DNA of 64,000 bases from Cafeteria roenbergensis (lineage: Eukaryota; Sar; Bigyra; Bicosoecida; Cafeteriaceae), in the NCBI GenBank assembly GCA_008330645.1, contig VLTN01000036.1, forward strand, positions 248,001 to 312,000. Direction: 5' to 3'. Of this stretch, positions 1 through 10,597 are shown in pieces. How positions within the stretch are numbered: the first letter of the stretch is position 1; every line of letters begins with the position of its first letter. The translations under genes and the position numbers were made by a program. The notes under the pieces are model-generated. The model was not told the DNA's origin and did no database searches. It saw nothing but the letters and a program-made list of their open reading frames with translations.

Positions 1-332
1 TCACGGAGCCGTCGCTGCTCGTGCGCGGCAGCGAGCACGTCTTTGCCCTGGGAGACTGCGCCGAGACGGGGGCGTCCAAGACTGCGTACATGGTGGGTGC
101 GCAGGCGCCAGTCGTTGCCGGCAACGTCAAGGCCCTCGCCGATGGCAAGCCCGCGACAGGCCTCAAAGCCTTCACCTGCGGCACCCCAGCTATGGTCGTG
201 CCCGTGGGGGCAGCGTATGGCCGCGGAGTCCTTCCATTTTGCGGAGGCATTCAGATCGGAAACTCCATGGTTTCGTCTGCCAAGGGCAAGACACTCTTCC
301 TGGACAAGACGCGAGCCGACCTGGGCTACTGA
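1..332 (+). CDS. AIFM2/FSP1-like NAD(P)H oxidoreductase, C-terminal end (partial)
   Basis: Open from the left edge (first full codon at base 3) to TGA at 330-332, leaving about 109 residues. The piece starts in the FAD-binding motif 'VFALGDCAE', followed by 'KTAYMVGAQAPVVAGNV', the usual C-terminal part of two-dinucleotide-binding-domain flavoproteins, where the Asp contacts FAD and the next helix closes the FAD site. Spacing and wording fit the AIFM2/FSP1 (AMID) and NDH-2-like family, which passes electrons from NAD(P)H to quinones. It ends in an interface-like tail without the extra membrane helix of some NDH-2 enzymes. N-myristoylation and substrate cannot be judged because the N-terminus lies outside the window. 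The next gene downstream is convergent. Family assignment is fairly secure; the exact subfamily is inferred. Confidence 0.75.
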   Translation, partial: TEPSLLVRGSEHVFALGDCAETGASKTAYMVGAQAPVVAGNVKALADGKPATGLKAFTCGTPAMVVPVGAAYGRGVLPFCGGIQIGNSMVSSAKGKTLFLDKTRADLGY

Positions 333-1061
333 GGCCGTGCTTTGTGCTTCTTGTGCTTGGCGCGTGGTCGGCGTCTTGGTGCATCTGATTGTGTGCGGTT
401 GGATCGTTGGGCCCTGGCGCCATCACGCCATGGCCTGCTGAACGAAGCTTGCAGCTCCAGACTGGGCCACGTTGTGCTTTTGCTTGCTTCTTCGCCATGG
501 TGCGGTGCCATTCGCACGAGTCTCAGAACAACACTGCGCTAGGGAGGAGCCATAAAAACAAAGCCACTGCACAGCGTGCTATTCAAGTCTCACACTTTGC
601 TGGTTGAGAGCGTCATCTGGGGCACGGCAAGATTGTGAAAGCTTATCTGAGGCCGAAAATTCGTGGCGTATCGGCACGGCTTCGCCAGCAGCGAGCAAAG
701 CCCCACCAAAAGACTCGGGGTGTGCAAAACATGTTCGCAATTGCCGGTGCGACGATTGCAAAGCGCAGACAGTTGTGCTGTGAGGAATGCTTGATCCATT
801 TGGCCCCACTGCCAGAGGGAGAGCCATTCGCTCGAAAGGCTGGCTGCCTTGGCGTTGCGCGCGCTTCGCACTGGGCTCAATCTGCAACGCGGCCAGCATC
901 CTCACCAACAGCGTCGAAACGCACACAATCAAATCCTGCTCCAGACATATTCAAACTGCCTTTGCGCGCGTCTCTCCCTGTTGCGCCTCCACGCAAAACG
1001 CGGCAAGCACCCAGGCCCAGCGGGCCCACCAGCGCCCTGCCATTTGCGCACCAACACTCTC
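333..1061. other. Convergent intergenic region, no gene seen
   Basis: These 729 bases separate the stop of the oxidoreductase from the stop of the phosphatase on the other strand. Open frames here have no recognisable domain and are explained by high GC. I see no tRNA, terminator or repeat. It presumably carries both 3' UTRs. It is somewhat less GC-rich than the coding DNA around it. Confidence 0.5.
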
Positions 1062-3113
1062 TCAGCCCAGGTCAAGGGCGAGCGAAGCCCCGCCAGGGCC
1101 CGCCACGAGCCTTGGCCTTGACTTCCCTGCCGGCGAGGAGTCCATGCTGTCCGGCGTGTCGGCGCGGAAGCTTGGTCGCGCGCCCATTGCCTCGTCCAAG
1201 CTCTGCCCCGCAGAGGACGACGTGGACGGCCGAGGAGGGCGCGAGGCGCTGTCCTCCTCGTCGGCAGAGCTTGACGGAAGCCTTGACCCGCGCTGCCGCT
1301 TCGAGGCAGGCGATGCCTCGAGCGTGATGCCCAAGCGATCGGCCACTCGCCTGGCCATGCGGTCAGCGGCGGCGTCGCTGTACCGAAGGTTGTGCGGCAG
1401 CGACGCCGATGACGGCCGTTGGACCGACATCCGACGCGACTTGGACCCGGAACCGGAACCTGACCCGAATGCACCTGCCTCCTGCGGGCCGGGCCCGGCT
1501 TCTGATGCAGACAGCTCTGCCGCACTGGCCACCTCTTCCCGGCCCAAAGCATCTCCCCGCGGCTCTGCCGCACGCGGGGCCGGGCCCGCCTGCGCAAAAC
1601 CCGCCACTCCGGCGTCCCCGCCGTAGCCACCCGCACCCTCCACACCGAGGCTCTGCCTCTTGGCTCTGCCGGAAGCGACGCCAGTGGCTGTCACGTCACC
1701 CATGGCTCCAGCGGTTTCACCCGCCCCGCCGGCGGAAGTCTCCGCGAACCCGCTGAGTCGTGGCATCAGGGGTCGCGGCCGGATTGCCATGCCAGCGCCG
1801 GATCCGGCTCCGGTCAGGGCGCGGCTGTCGCCACTGGTTGCGGCTGACGACGCCTCCGTCGCCTCTGCCCAGCGCAGGAGCGACGCCCAGAAGCCGTAGT
1901 TCGGAAGAACTTGAGGCCGAGCGCTGCGAACCCGCGAAACCGCGTCCTCGAAGAGGAGTCCCTGCCGCAGCATCCACGCCACCACCACGGCGGGGCTTCG
2001 GCTCACACCGGCCCGGCAGTGTACCAGGGCGGTTTCACCGCGCTGCTTGCACCTGTCAATGGCGTCGCACGCAACGCGGAACACTTGCAGCATTGCGCCC
2101 CGCGCGTCGTCGCAGTCTCGGAGGTCGAAGCAGAGGTGGTGCGTAACCGACGGGCACTCGGCGATCGCGCGACGCAGCAGCGTCATATCCGAGTCAAAAG
2201 CCGGCCCTGAGGCAGTCTTGGCGCCATCAGCGACTCGCTGGCCACTCCCGGCACCGCTGCTGCCGCGTGCCAAGCTCTCGCCAGCACCGCCACCTGCAGC
2301 TGCTGCGGCCGCCGCGACCTCTCCCGGGGCCGTCTGGTCGTCGAGGATGGAAACCACGAGAGAGACGCGGTTTCGCTCCAGCCAGCCGACGTCCTGGGCG
2401 GCGCGTAGCGTTGAAATCAGGATGCGGAACCCCGAGCCAGCATGGGCGGCGTCTGCCGTGGGCGGGGGCGGGGCGGCGGCCGTGCCCGCAGAGGCGTCTG
2501 TGGGGCAGCCCTCCGCCGCGGCTGCTGCGGAGGCGTGGCCCTCGCCCTCGCCCCCGCTGCCGCCGCCGTCAGCGACGCCAGCGGCCTGGGACCCGACACC
2601 TGGGCCACAGCCAGCTGCATCCGCTGCGTCTGCTGTTGCTGCTGCTGCCCCGCCCGTGGCGGGCGCCTCCCAAACCACCGATGTTTCGGGCGACTCAAAC
2701 GGCGCATCGGCCCCCCGCAGGAGGAACAGCTCCCTATGCAGGCCAACGACGGACGCGGGTGGCTGCCACACGTGCAGGGTCAGCCCCGCCTCATCCTCTC
2801 CCTCGCCAAACGGGTGGGCCGGGTCCACTGCGCCCGCTAGCGATAGCACAGGCCGCGCGCTGCTCGCCACCGTGCCTCGCCCACCCGCTGCCGTTGCCCG
2901 AGCTCGCGGCGCAGTGGCGGGCGACGGCGAGTCAAGCTCGATACCGTCCGCTGAATCGTCCTCCGAAAGCACGTCGGGGACGCCTCTCGCTGGGGGTGCA
3001 GCACCGCGGCGCGGGCTGTGGGCGCGAGCGTTTCTGGAACCCAATGCGGTGCCAGCTCCGAAGCCAGCGGCGCCGGTCTCGCCGCCGGGAAGAGGCGTGC
3101 GTTTAGACGACAT
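1062..3113 (-). CDS. Dual-specificity protein phosphatase with long disordered flanks
   Basis: A single-exon frame of 683 residues. The catalytic domain lies about at residues 225-415: 'FRILISTLRAAQDVGWLERN' opens it, the acidic stretch 'CFDLRDCDDA' supplies the candidate general acid, and the P-loop HCRAGVSRS has nucleophile Cys366 and phosphate-binding Arg372 (H365 to S373). It ends with the usual 'RPQVLPNYGFWASLLRWAE' helix. This is the DSPc/MKP-like fold, which removes phosphate from Tyr and Ser/Thr of protein substrates. A 40-residue Ala/Gly insertion splits the domain before the acid loop. The N-terminal 220 and C-terminal 270 residues are Ser/Gly/Ala-rich with no docking domain I recognise, so the substrate is unknown. 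The start is the first Met of the frame. The LYRM2-like gene lies 295 bases upstream on the same strand. Confidence 0.85.
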   Translation of the reverse strand: MSSKRTPLPGGETGAAGFGAGTALGSRNARAHSPRRGAAPPARGVPDVLSEDDSADGIELDSPSPATAPRARATAAGGRGTVASSARPVLSLAGAVDPAHPFGEGEDEAGLTLHVWQPPASVVGLHRELFLLRGADAPFESPETSVVWEAPATGGAAAATADAADAAGCGPGVGSQAAGVADGGGSGGEGEGHASAAAAAEGCPTDASAGTAAAPPPPTADAAHAGSGFRILISTLRAAQDVGWLERNRVSLVVSILDDQTAPGEVAAAAAAAGGGAGESLARGSSGAGSGQRVADGAKTASGPAFDSDMTLLRRAIAECPSVTHHLCFDLRDCDDARGAMLQVFRVACDAIDRCKQRGETALVHCRAGVSRSPAVVVAWMLRQGLLFEDAVSRVRSARPQVLPNYGFWASLLRWAEATEASSAATSGDSRALTGAGSGAGMAIRPRPLMPRLSGFAETSAGGAGETAGAMGDVTATGVASGRAKRQSLGVEGAGGYGGDAGVAGFAQAGPAPRAAEPRGDALGREEVASAAELSASEAGPGPQEAGAFGSGSGSGSKSRRMSVQRPSSASLPHNLRYSDAAADRMARRVADRLGITLEASPASKRQRGSRLPSSSADEEDSASRPPRPSTSSSAGQSLDEAMGARPSFRADTPDSMDSSPAGKSRPRLVAGPGGASLALDLG

Positions 3114-3408
3114 GGTGCGCGGTTGCCAGAGCGCGCGCCTGGTCCCGGGCGCCGCACGCTGAGTGGGAGCAGCCGGCCGGGGCGGGCGTTTGCGCTGGCT
3201 GTTCCGACGGCTCTGCAGGCTGCGCGTGCGATTCGTCTGTGGGCGAGGGAATGTTGGAAGGCGGCTTGGGCTCCGCTATTCGGGGCCGAAACGAGGCGGC
3301 CGGCGAGGCTCGCTCGCGGAAGCAACACATACACGCACGCTTAGCGGAAGCGACACACGAACACAGAGGGGGCAGGCTGGCAGCCCAAGGCGGGCGTGCG
3401 CGGCTTCG

Positions 3409-3846
3409 TCAGCGGTCGAGGCTCGTGCGTGGCACACGGGCGCCCGACACAGGCCTGCGGCCGTCTGAGGCTGCCCATGGCCACCCTGCCTCTTCCGCCC
3501 GCGCCGAGCTCGCCCAGGGCGACTCGTCCTCGTCAGCCGCCGCCGCTTGCGACGGGGCTGCGGAATGTGTGCCTCCCGTTCCGTCCGGAACCACGACCAC
3601 GGCCGACAGCAGGTCTCGGAGCTGGTCGAGCTGCCTCGCGCCCTCCACCATCAGCGTGCGGACCTGGCCCGGGTCCGTCTCGTTCTTGTGTCGCCTGTAC
3701 TCTGCCTTGATGTGGCTCCGCGTGTGGCTTCGCTGAGGCTCCTCGAGGCCTGCCGCGGCGCGCAGAAACTCGCGGTACTGCGCGAGCACCTTGGCTTTCT
3801 GCATGAACTGCCGCAGCGAAGGCAGCTGCGCCGGGAGCTTGGGCAT
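3409..3846 (-). CDS. LYRM2: LYRM2-like mitochondrial LYR-motif protein
   Basis: 145 residues, one exon. Residues 7-75 match the Complex1_LYR family in the LYRM2 version: 'LPSLRQFMQKAKVLAQYREFLRAA', then 'RSHTRSHIKAEYRRHKNETDPGQVRTLMVEGARQL', with the arginine/phenylalanine core of the three-helix LYR bundle. The signature tripeptide is QYR rather than LYR. LYR proteins bind acyl carrier protein in the mitochondrial matrix and help Fe-S or respiratory-complex assembly; LYRM2 is linked to complex I. The last 60 residues are an Ala/Ser-rich tail absent from the roughly 88-residue animal protein and may be disordered. It is followed downstream, on the same strand, by the phosphatase gene. The family call is strong; the subfamily is inferred from the N-terminal wording. 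Confidence 0.8.
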   Translation of the reverse strand: MPKLPAQLPSLRQFMQKAKVLAQYREFLRAAAGLEEPQRSHTRSHIKAEYRRHKNETDPGQVRTLMVEGARQLDQLRDLLSAVVVVPDGTGGTHSAAPSQAAAADEDESPWASSARAEEAGWPWAASDGRRPVSGARVPRTSLDR

Positions 3847-4204
3847 GTCTCGAAGGGGCGCTCAGGCCCAGGGGCGCAGCTTGGCTGTGTTTGGCTGGCA
3901 GAGTGGCGAGACGGAGCGGCCAGCTCTGTCGCTCGTGGCACGGTTCGCGAGTGGGCATGGCGAGCGCTCCCGCCGAAGCGATTGCCGCTCGAAGACGGGC
4001 GGCTTTCTAGCCGGACCCCAGGGGCAACTGCAACACAGCCACGTGACGACTTCGCGCGGCAGACCGAGGCGCGCGCAAACTGCGCTGCTCGGCACAAGCC
4101 ATGCCCGTCAAGCGCCCATCAGCTGGGGCACGCACGTCCCTCAAACCACCATGCGGCACCCGGCCCGTCTCGCCCATCCGCTGCGCGCACCGCGTGGCTC
4201 CAAG
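3847..4204. other. Intergenic gap between LYRM2 and the PP2C gene
   Basis: 358 bases between the LYRM2 start and the stop codon of the upstream, same-strand PP2C gene. It should hold the LYRM2 promoter and the PP2C 3' UTR. I see no TATA box, RNA gene or repeat. Confidence 0.4.
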
Positions 4205-7200
4205 CTAGGGGTCCGGCGCCGGCTTTGGGCCCAGCACCGTGTCAATCGTCCGCTGTCCCTTTCCCGGCACAGGCGCCAGCAGCGACCTTCTGCTTCCTGG
4301 GAGGAACACCACGACCGCAGTGACGTCGTCGTGGATGTCGCGGCGCGAGCCCGGGGCTCTGGACAGCATCGCCATCGGGTCGTACTTGGATCGCAGGGCC
4401 ATCGAGCGAAGCGCCCCCCACACGACGCGCTCGGCGGCGGAGCTGCCTGGTGGGTTCGGCGGCAGCGCCGCTGTCCCCACGGCCTCGCGGGTCCATCGCA
4501 CGCCTCCCCAGTGCATCGGAGCGCCGTCATGCAGCAGCGTTCGCGCCCGCTCGCGAAGCGGCGCCGCCGTGCCGGTCACCAACGACCCCGGAGCGGCGTC
4601 GAGGCCGCCAGCACCCGCAGCAGGATCGCCATCGCGGGCCCGCTTCGCTGCTCTGCCGCTCAAGCCTCCAGACGACCCAGCCCCTCCGCTCCTTCCCACG
4701 CCACCGTTGGCAGAGCCACAATCAGCAGAGCCACTTTCATCGAGCTCTGCACGGATCCTCCAATCCTGCCACTGCTGCATGGTGCGGGCTGCTTCGGCCG
4801 CGGTTGGCCAGACCCTGGCACCGACCGCCGAGGCCGCCGGAGCCGCCGCAGACAGCTTGCCAGCGCCTCTGCCGCGCCTCCTGGCCGTGGTGTAGCGGTT
4901 TCGCGCCGCGCAGAGCTCCCGCATCTGCTTGCAGGACTCAGGCATAACGCACTTCCGACCCGGGTCGCTGCCCCACGCCAAGCTTCGGGCGTCTATCGCC
5001 GTCGGGTCGCTCGCGGCGGACGAACCATCCCCACCAAGACCAGAGGAATCGAAGCCGGCCCCGGCAGAGCCAGAGCGCGATCGGCGGCCCGATCCACTTC
5101 CGCCTCCAGCTCTGCTGAGCGACCGCGACGCCGGCAGAGCCGACCGCTGGGCCCGGCCTCCCGCCGCTGCCCCCAGCAACGGGTCCGCCATGGCCCGGCG
5201 GCGACGGCGAGTCGCGGCGCGATCGTCCTTGGCGCTGTCTCGGGGCGAGGCAGCGGCGCTGGGGGGGTACCCTGTCCCTGCTGCTGCCGAGTCAGCTGAC
5301 GAGCGGGCCCGCTTAGCCGGCGGCTCCAGGGCGATGTCGGACCAAGCCGCAAGCTCTTCAGGGTGGACCACGACTCCGGCTTCCGCGAGCGCGACTGACG
5401 CCCAGTCAGCTGACGATGCCTGCCCTGCGGCCAGACGCTCCGCCGCCGCCGCAAGAGCCAAGGCTGCCGCCGCCTCCACCGGGTCGATCGCAGGCAGCGC
5501 GGCGCCTCTGAGCGGGGCGGCGACTGGGCCCGCCCCCAGCACGGCCTGGATGACGTCAGCATTGGGGCAGGCCTCCCAGACGCCGTCAGACCCCAGCACG
5601 AGGAACAGGTCCCACGCCCGCAGCCGGCGCTGCCACACCTCTGGGTCGGCTCGCACATAGGGAGCGTACCTTCGGTGGGGCTCCATGGACAGTTCTGGTC
5701 GCTTCAGGAAGGCGTCCCCGAGGGTACGCGTGATAAGCAGCGTGCCTCCGACGCGGAGTGGTCGGCGCCGGTACTGCTCTGGAACCGACGAAACCGCAAC
5801 GGTTTCGCCGCTTGCGGTGACGATGGCGCCGGCATCGCGCCACGCCGAGTCGCTCCGCGACAGAGCTTTAGCTGAGAGCGCGGCACACTTCCCGGAAGGC
5901 GTGGATGACGCGGCCCCTCCTGCTGGCGTGGACGGGGCGCGGCTGCTCGCAGAGCGTCCTGCTAAGCGGGAAGGGCCCCGCGATGTGCGGGTGCCGCTAC
6001 CGCCCGCCTCGTCCTCCTGCTCCTCCTCGTCGTCGCCGTCGTCGCCGTCGTCGTCCCCGCCTCCCGACGCCACGGACGGGTCGGTCAGCCCGAGCGGGTG
6101 TGGCCCTCCAGAAACCGTCGGCGGAACGATTTCCCGAGGAAGCACGCGCACTGGGGCCCCCCGGATGCTGTCCCGAATGGGCAGCGGGTCGGTCGTGGTC
6201 GCTTCAACAAAGAGTCGCTCCGCGGCGTTCCGCACGCAGTGGTCCGTTGAAAGCGGCAGGGCGACCAGGTGCCGCGGACGAACGATGGTCAGGAGCGGTC
6301 CAGCAGCGGCAGAGCCGCTGGAGGCCGCGGAGCTAGCGTTGCTCGTGGCCCGGGCAGGCCAGCCCGGCGCATGCAAGGCAGAGGCGCCGGGCCGCGACTG
6401 GCCAAGCCCGAGCGGGGACGGGGGCGCGGCGGGGCCCTTGGGGGTGCCTGGCCATGCCACCGAGGAGGCTCTGCTGGGCGGATTCGAGGAGGCTCTGCCG
6501 GGGTGGGCGGCGGGAGTGTGCCAGCGGACGACGCTGGAGGGGGGCAGCGGGTGGCAGGGCGGGAGGGGCGTGCCGTCGACGTCGAACGCCAGTTGGTGGG
6601 GCTCTGCAGGACTGCCGTGACGGTGACGTCGGCGAGGGGTGCGGTGGGCGGACGCTGGTGTGCGCGGGGAGGCGCTCGACGATGCGGCAGGCTGGGGTGC
6701 TGACGCCGGGGCCGCTTCCGGCGGCGAGGCCCCTGCAACTGCCGGGGAGGGCTTGGACGGGCCACGGGCACCAGCGGAGGGCGGTATGGCCGCGTCGGGT
6801 GCCGGCGCCTTGGTTGCTGACGAGCTGGAAGGGATCTTGACGCGATGGGGGGAGGGCCTCGGAGCCGACGCGTCCGTTGCGGTGGGCAGACCGCGCTCTC
6901 CCGCCGTGGCCAGAACGCACCTGCAATCGCCAGTGTTGGCCACGGTGAGCGTCCCGTCCTTCACCACCGCCACAATGGCGCACGCCCCCGCCAGCACGTT
7001 GGAGGCTTGCTGCGCTGCGCGGGACGGGGGGCGACCGCCGGGGACGCGTGGCCGCGACAGCCTGTTCAGCCACGCCTCGTCCACCTCGCGAAACACATCG
7101 GAGAGTACCTCGTCGCGGATCGTGCTGGGAGCGGTAAACCTGTCCAGGCGCTGCGGGGGCGGCGGGCCGGTGACGGGCGGGGCACACGGAACGGGAGGCA

Positions 7201-8366
7201 CGACGAGGTGTTGCGATGGCCACAGCGGTCGGACGGATACGGCAAGAGGGACACGCTGACCAGCTCAGCAGGCACGAGCAGTGGGCTGCGGCCTGCCAAA
7301 TCGTCGCGGCGCACGCATCACGGCCCCAAGACTGGCTTGCTTGCTCGCAGCAAGCAGCGGAATGAATCCGTGCGGCGGGAAGCGACGCCACGGACAGGCA
7401 ATTGGCTGGCGCGCGAAGCGCGATGCCGGTGCGCGCGGAACTCACGCGGACGATGCGCTTGGGAATTTCGCGTGTGAAAAACTCCGCTGCCGCCACGCCC
7501 CCGTGGCCGTCGAGCACGCCGAACACGGCTGCCCCGCTGGGCTCGTGCAAAACAGCAAAGTGATGGTCCTCGCAAGGCTTGTTGGAGGGGTAGAACGCCG
7601 CGCTAAAGGTTGGCGGCTCCGTTGGCTCTGCCACGCTCCCGCTGTCCCGAATGGCCGCACGCACGGACCGGCCAGCGCTTCGAGAAGGGCTCGCAAGCCG
7701 GCGGGCAGGCCCGAGGGACGATGCCATCGCGGCCTCGCGGCTGGAGGCTGCAGCAGCCGCTGCGGGGGCTGCAGGCGTGGTCGTCGGTGTGCCGCCACCG
7801 GAGGACAGCGTCGCCTGGCGGACGGGCGTCGCGTCCACAGCGCGTTGGTGTGAAGCAGCAGCCGTCGCAGGGACGGCGGCGGCGGCAGCGGCAGCGGCGG
7901 CGGCCAGCGGGATGCTGGTGTGCCCTGTGGTCGCCGCGGCTCCAGCTCTAGCCGCCACAAGCCCGGCCGCCGCTCCTGCCGTGGCGGGGCGCGCGGAAGC
8001 GTCGCCGCTGCCCGGCAGAGCCGGTGAAGTGGCGGCCGCTGACGACGCCGAGCTGGAGGTCGCCCTCCGCACAGCGCTGGCACCACGTCGAAGAGTGCTG
8101 GGACGGGCCGCGGTTTCGGCCCGATACTGGCCTCCTGGCGTAGGCGCTGTGACGCCGCGCAGGGCGTCGCCACCCCCTCGTGCTCCGGCCGCCGCCGAAG
8201 CCGAGGGGCGTGGGCCAGGGTGCCCAGCCCCGCCCCTCGAGGCTGCGAGCGGCGTCGCATTCGAGGCAGCCAGTGGCGGACCTGACAGCAGGCCCGCTGC
8301 TGGCAGGGCGGAGGCCGTCGAACCCGCTGGCGTTGCGCTTGAAGCCGCTGCCGGTGGCCGCGCCGC

Positions 8367-8403
<37 letters not shown>

Positions 8404-9752
8404 ATTGACGGTTCCGCTCTTGAAGCGACCGGCAGCGCCGGCGGTTTCACTGCGTTGCGCTGAGCCTGCGCAGGGCTGGCGAGCGGCTCTGCCTGCGGCG
8501 GTGCCCTGGGCAGAGCCGAAGCAGTGCGCGAGCGGAGCGACGGCTCTGCCGCCTCTACGAGCGCCGCTGCCAGCTGGCCCCGGGACAAGCGGGCGCCCGT
8601 GGCACCTGCCGCGTATCCGATCGAGAATGCGCCGCTGACGCGGCGCCTGTCGCCGTCAGTGTCCGCGGTTCCGCTGCTCGTCCGGCTCTGCCTGCGGTTT
8701 CGCCTGTGTGTCGTGGAAGAGGGGCCCTCGGCCGCTGCGGCCTGCCGAGGTACCGGAGCCAGCTTCGTATCGCCTCGTGACGCACCGGCCCCGCCAGCTG
8801 CGGCATCGTGCCCGCCCTCCCCGCCCCACGCTCGAAGCGGGCTGTCTGGAGCTTCCGCCCCTGTCTCTGCTGGCGGCCCTACCGACCGTGCCGGGCTGTC
8901 CCAGTCCTGGGGCGGCTCTGCTGGGTGCCGTGCCCACGCGACGCACGGCGGAAGGCCTTTCTCGGTGGAGACCTCGAACTCAGCAGAGCCACTTCGTGAA
9001 GTCGTCACGAATCCCGCCAGTTCGACAGTCGCCTCGCCGCTCGCCTTTCGCAGGCCTGGCAGAGCCACTTCGGAAACCAACGAAGCCTGGGAGGCCGTGG
9101 GAGCCACCACCACAAGGCGCAACTCGGAAGCGGCGGCTGCACCAGCTGCCACCAGCGCGGAGCAGCTGCCAGGCGACGCCGCCTCAGCAGCCGCTGAGTC
9201 GCGCGAGCCTGTGGGCAAGCTGCCTAGCGCCCGTTCCGCAGAGCTCGGCGCCAGCGCTGACCGAGCGGCCCTCAGGAACGCCGCAGCGGCGGGCGTTGCC
9301 TCGTCTGCGCACGCGGACCCCCCTGTCGATGCACCTGCACTTGCAGCAGAGGATGGCAGCGACGGCTCGTGCCCGTTCGCCGCATCCGCTGCCGCTGCTG
9401 ACGCGGCGGCAGCGTGTCGCGTCCTCGGCCGCGGAGGATCAGCAATGGCCCCCCCATCCACCGACGCGCCGCCGCCTTTGGCGTTGGCGCTCTCGCTGCC
9501 TGCGCGGCGTGCGCACATTGCAACCGGCAGCGCGAGGGCAACTGCCTGATCCCGCCCGGGGGCGCTGCTTGCCGCTCGCTCAAGGGCCCGGGCAACTGCC
9601 CACGCCGCGCGGTCTGCATCTGATGCTAGAAATATCCACGTTCGACACGTCGTCGCGTTTCCGGCGCTGGGCAGCGGGGCGGTGTGCAAGCCGAGCTTCG
9701 CGAGCACGCGCGAGGCGGCACCGCCTGCCGAAGAGCCCGCAGGGAGGGACAT
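4205..9752 (-). CDS. PP2C-type phosphatase, pyruvate dehydrogenase phosphatase-like, with giant insertions
   Basis: Two exons: 9752-7446 and 7150-4205, joined in phase 0 (donor GTGAGT, acceptor CCGCAG), giving about 1,750 residues. The catalytic domain is split by the 295-base intron. Exon 1 ends with 'GVLDGHGG' (metal-binding Asp748) and 'REIPKRIVR'. Exon 2 continues 'RLDRFTAPSTIRDEVLSDVFREVDEAWL', then 'VANTGDCRCVLA', 'LSTDHCVRN', 'ITRTLGDAFLKRPEL', 'YVRADPEVWQRRL', 'LVLGSDGVWEA' and 'RDIHDDVTAVVVFLP'. The order and the 'AEPEV-like' and long pre-DDV insertion resemble mitochondrial pyruvate dehydrogenase phosphatase rather than plant ABI-type PP2C. Roughly 700 N-terminal residues and inserts between motifs are Ala/Ser/Pro low complexity. 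Mn/Mg-dependent Ser/Thr dephosphorylation is expected; mitochondrial location is plausible but no clear presequence is seen. The start is the first Met and is uncertain. Confidence 0.8.
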
Positions 9753-10597
9753 GTGTGCCTGTGCCAGGAAGCTGTGGCGGGCTGCGGGTAGGGCGCGGCG
9801 GGGAGGTTCGCATGCCGAAGCGGGGACTGGGAGTGGGGACGGAGGTTCAAAGGCAGCCGCACGAGTTCCAATTCAAGCGGCTCGCTTGCTGACTGAGGCG
9901 GCTCGCTTCACCCTTTGCCAGGGCCACGGGCCGGTCGCCACCAGGCAGCGGAGCTCAAGGTGTGCCGCTTGCCGCGCCCGGGGTGACCGATCGTCTCACC
10001 AGCGGCTGGGTGGGCCGGTTGCCGATTTTGGGCGAGTTTGGTGGCCGGCCGCCGGAGCGCGGCGCTGCTGCCCTGGCTTCCCCTCGCGACGGCAGGCTCT
10101 CGACGATGGCTTCAGGCGGCAACCTTCCCCCCCCGAGAAGGGCGCCGTTCGTGTCCAGCGAGGGGGCAGTGCGGCGGCTGCTGGGTCAGAGGCCGGCTCG
10201 GCAGTAAGTTTTTGCAGGTCTCCCGCCAATTCGGTGGCTCTGCCACGCGCGGCCGAGGCAGTTGCGCTTGAGTCGCATGCGGCACGACTGCGTACGGCTG
10301 GCCCAATCGTGTGTGAAGGCGTTCGCACGCACCGCGGGTCACGAGATCCGGCGCTGATGGCGCTGTCGCGCTTCCGCGGGCATGCCGGCGCGAACGCGGG
10401 CAACGGGAGGCAAATGGGGGCAGTGACCGGGGGCAAAACACAAGCTCGCACCGCCAATCCGCGTGCTGGCAGTGGCAGCAGCGCTCGAGGGCCGGGACTG
10501 GAATTCCCCAGTCAGACAGTTCTGTGCTTGCGCAGTGACGGCGCACGCTGCCAAGGATTCGGAGGCAGCGGTTGTTGGCAGCTCGTGCCGGAGCCGC
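9753..10597. other. Intergenic region upstream of the PP2C gene
   Basis: 845 bases between the ACADM stop and the PP2C start, both on the minus strand. It should carry the PP2C promoter and ACADM 3' UTR. One GGCTCTGCC motif lies at 10236-10244. No further coding region or RNA gene was recognised. Confidence 0.4.
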
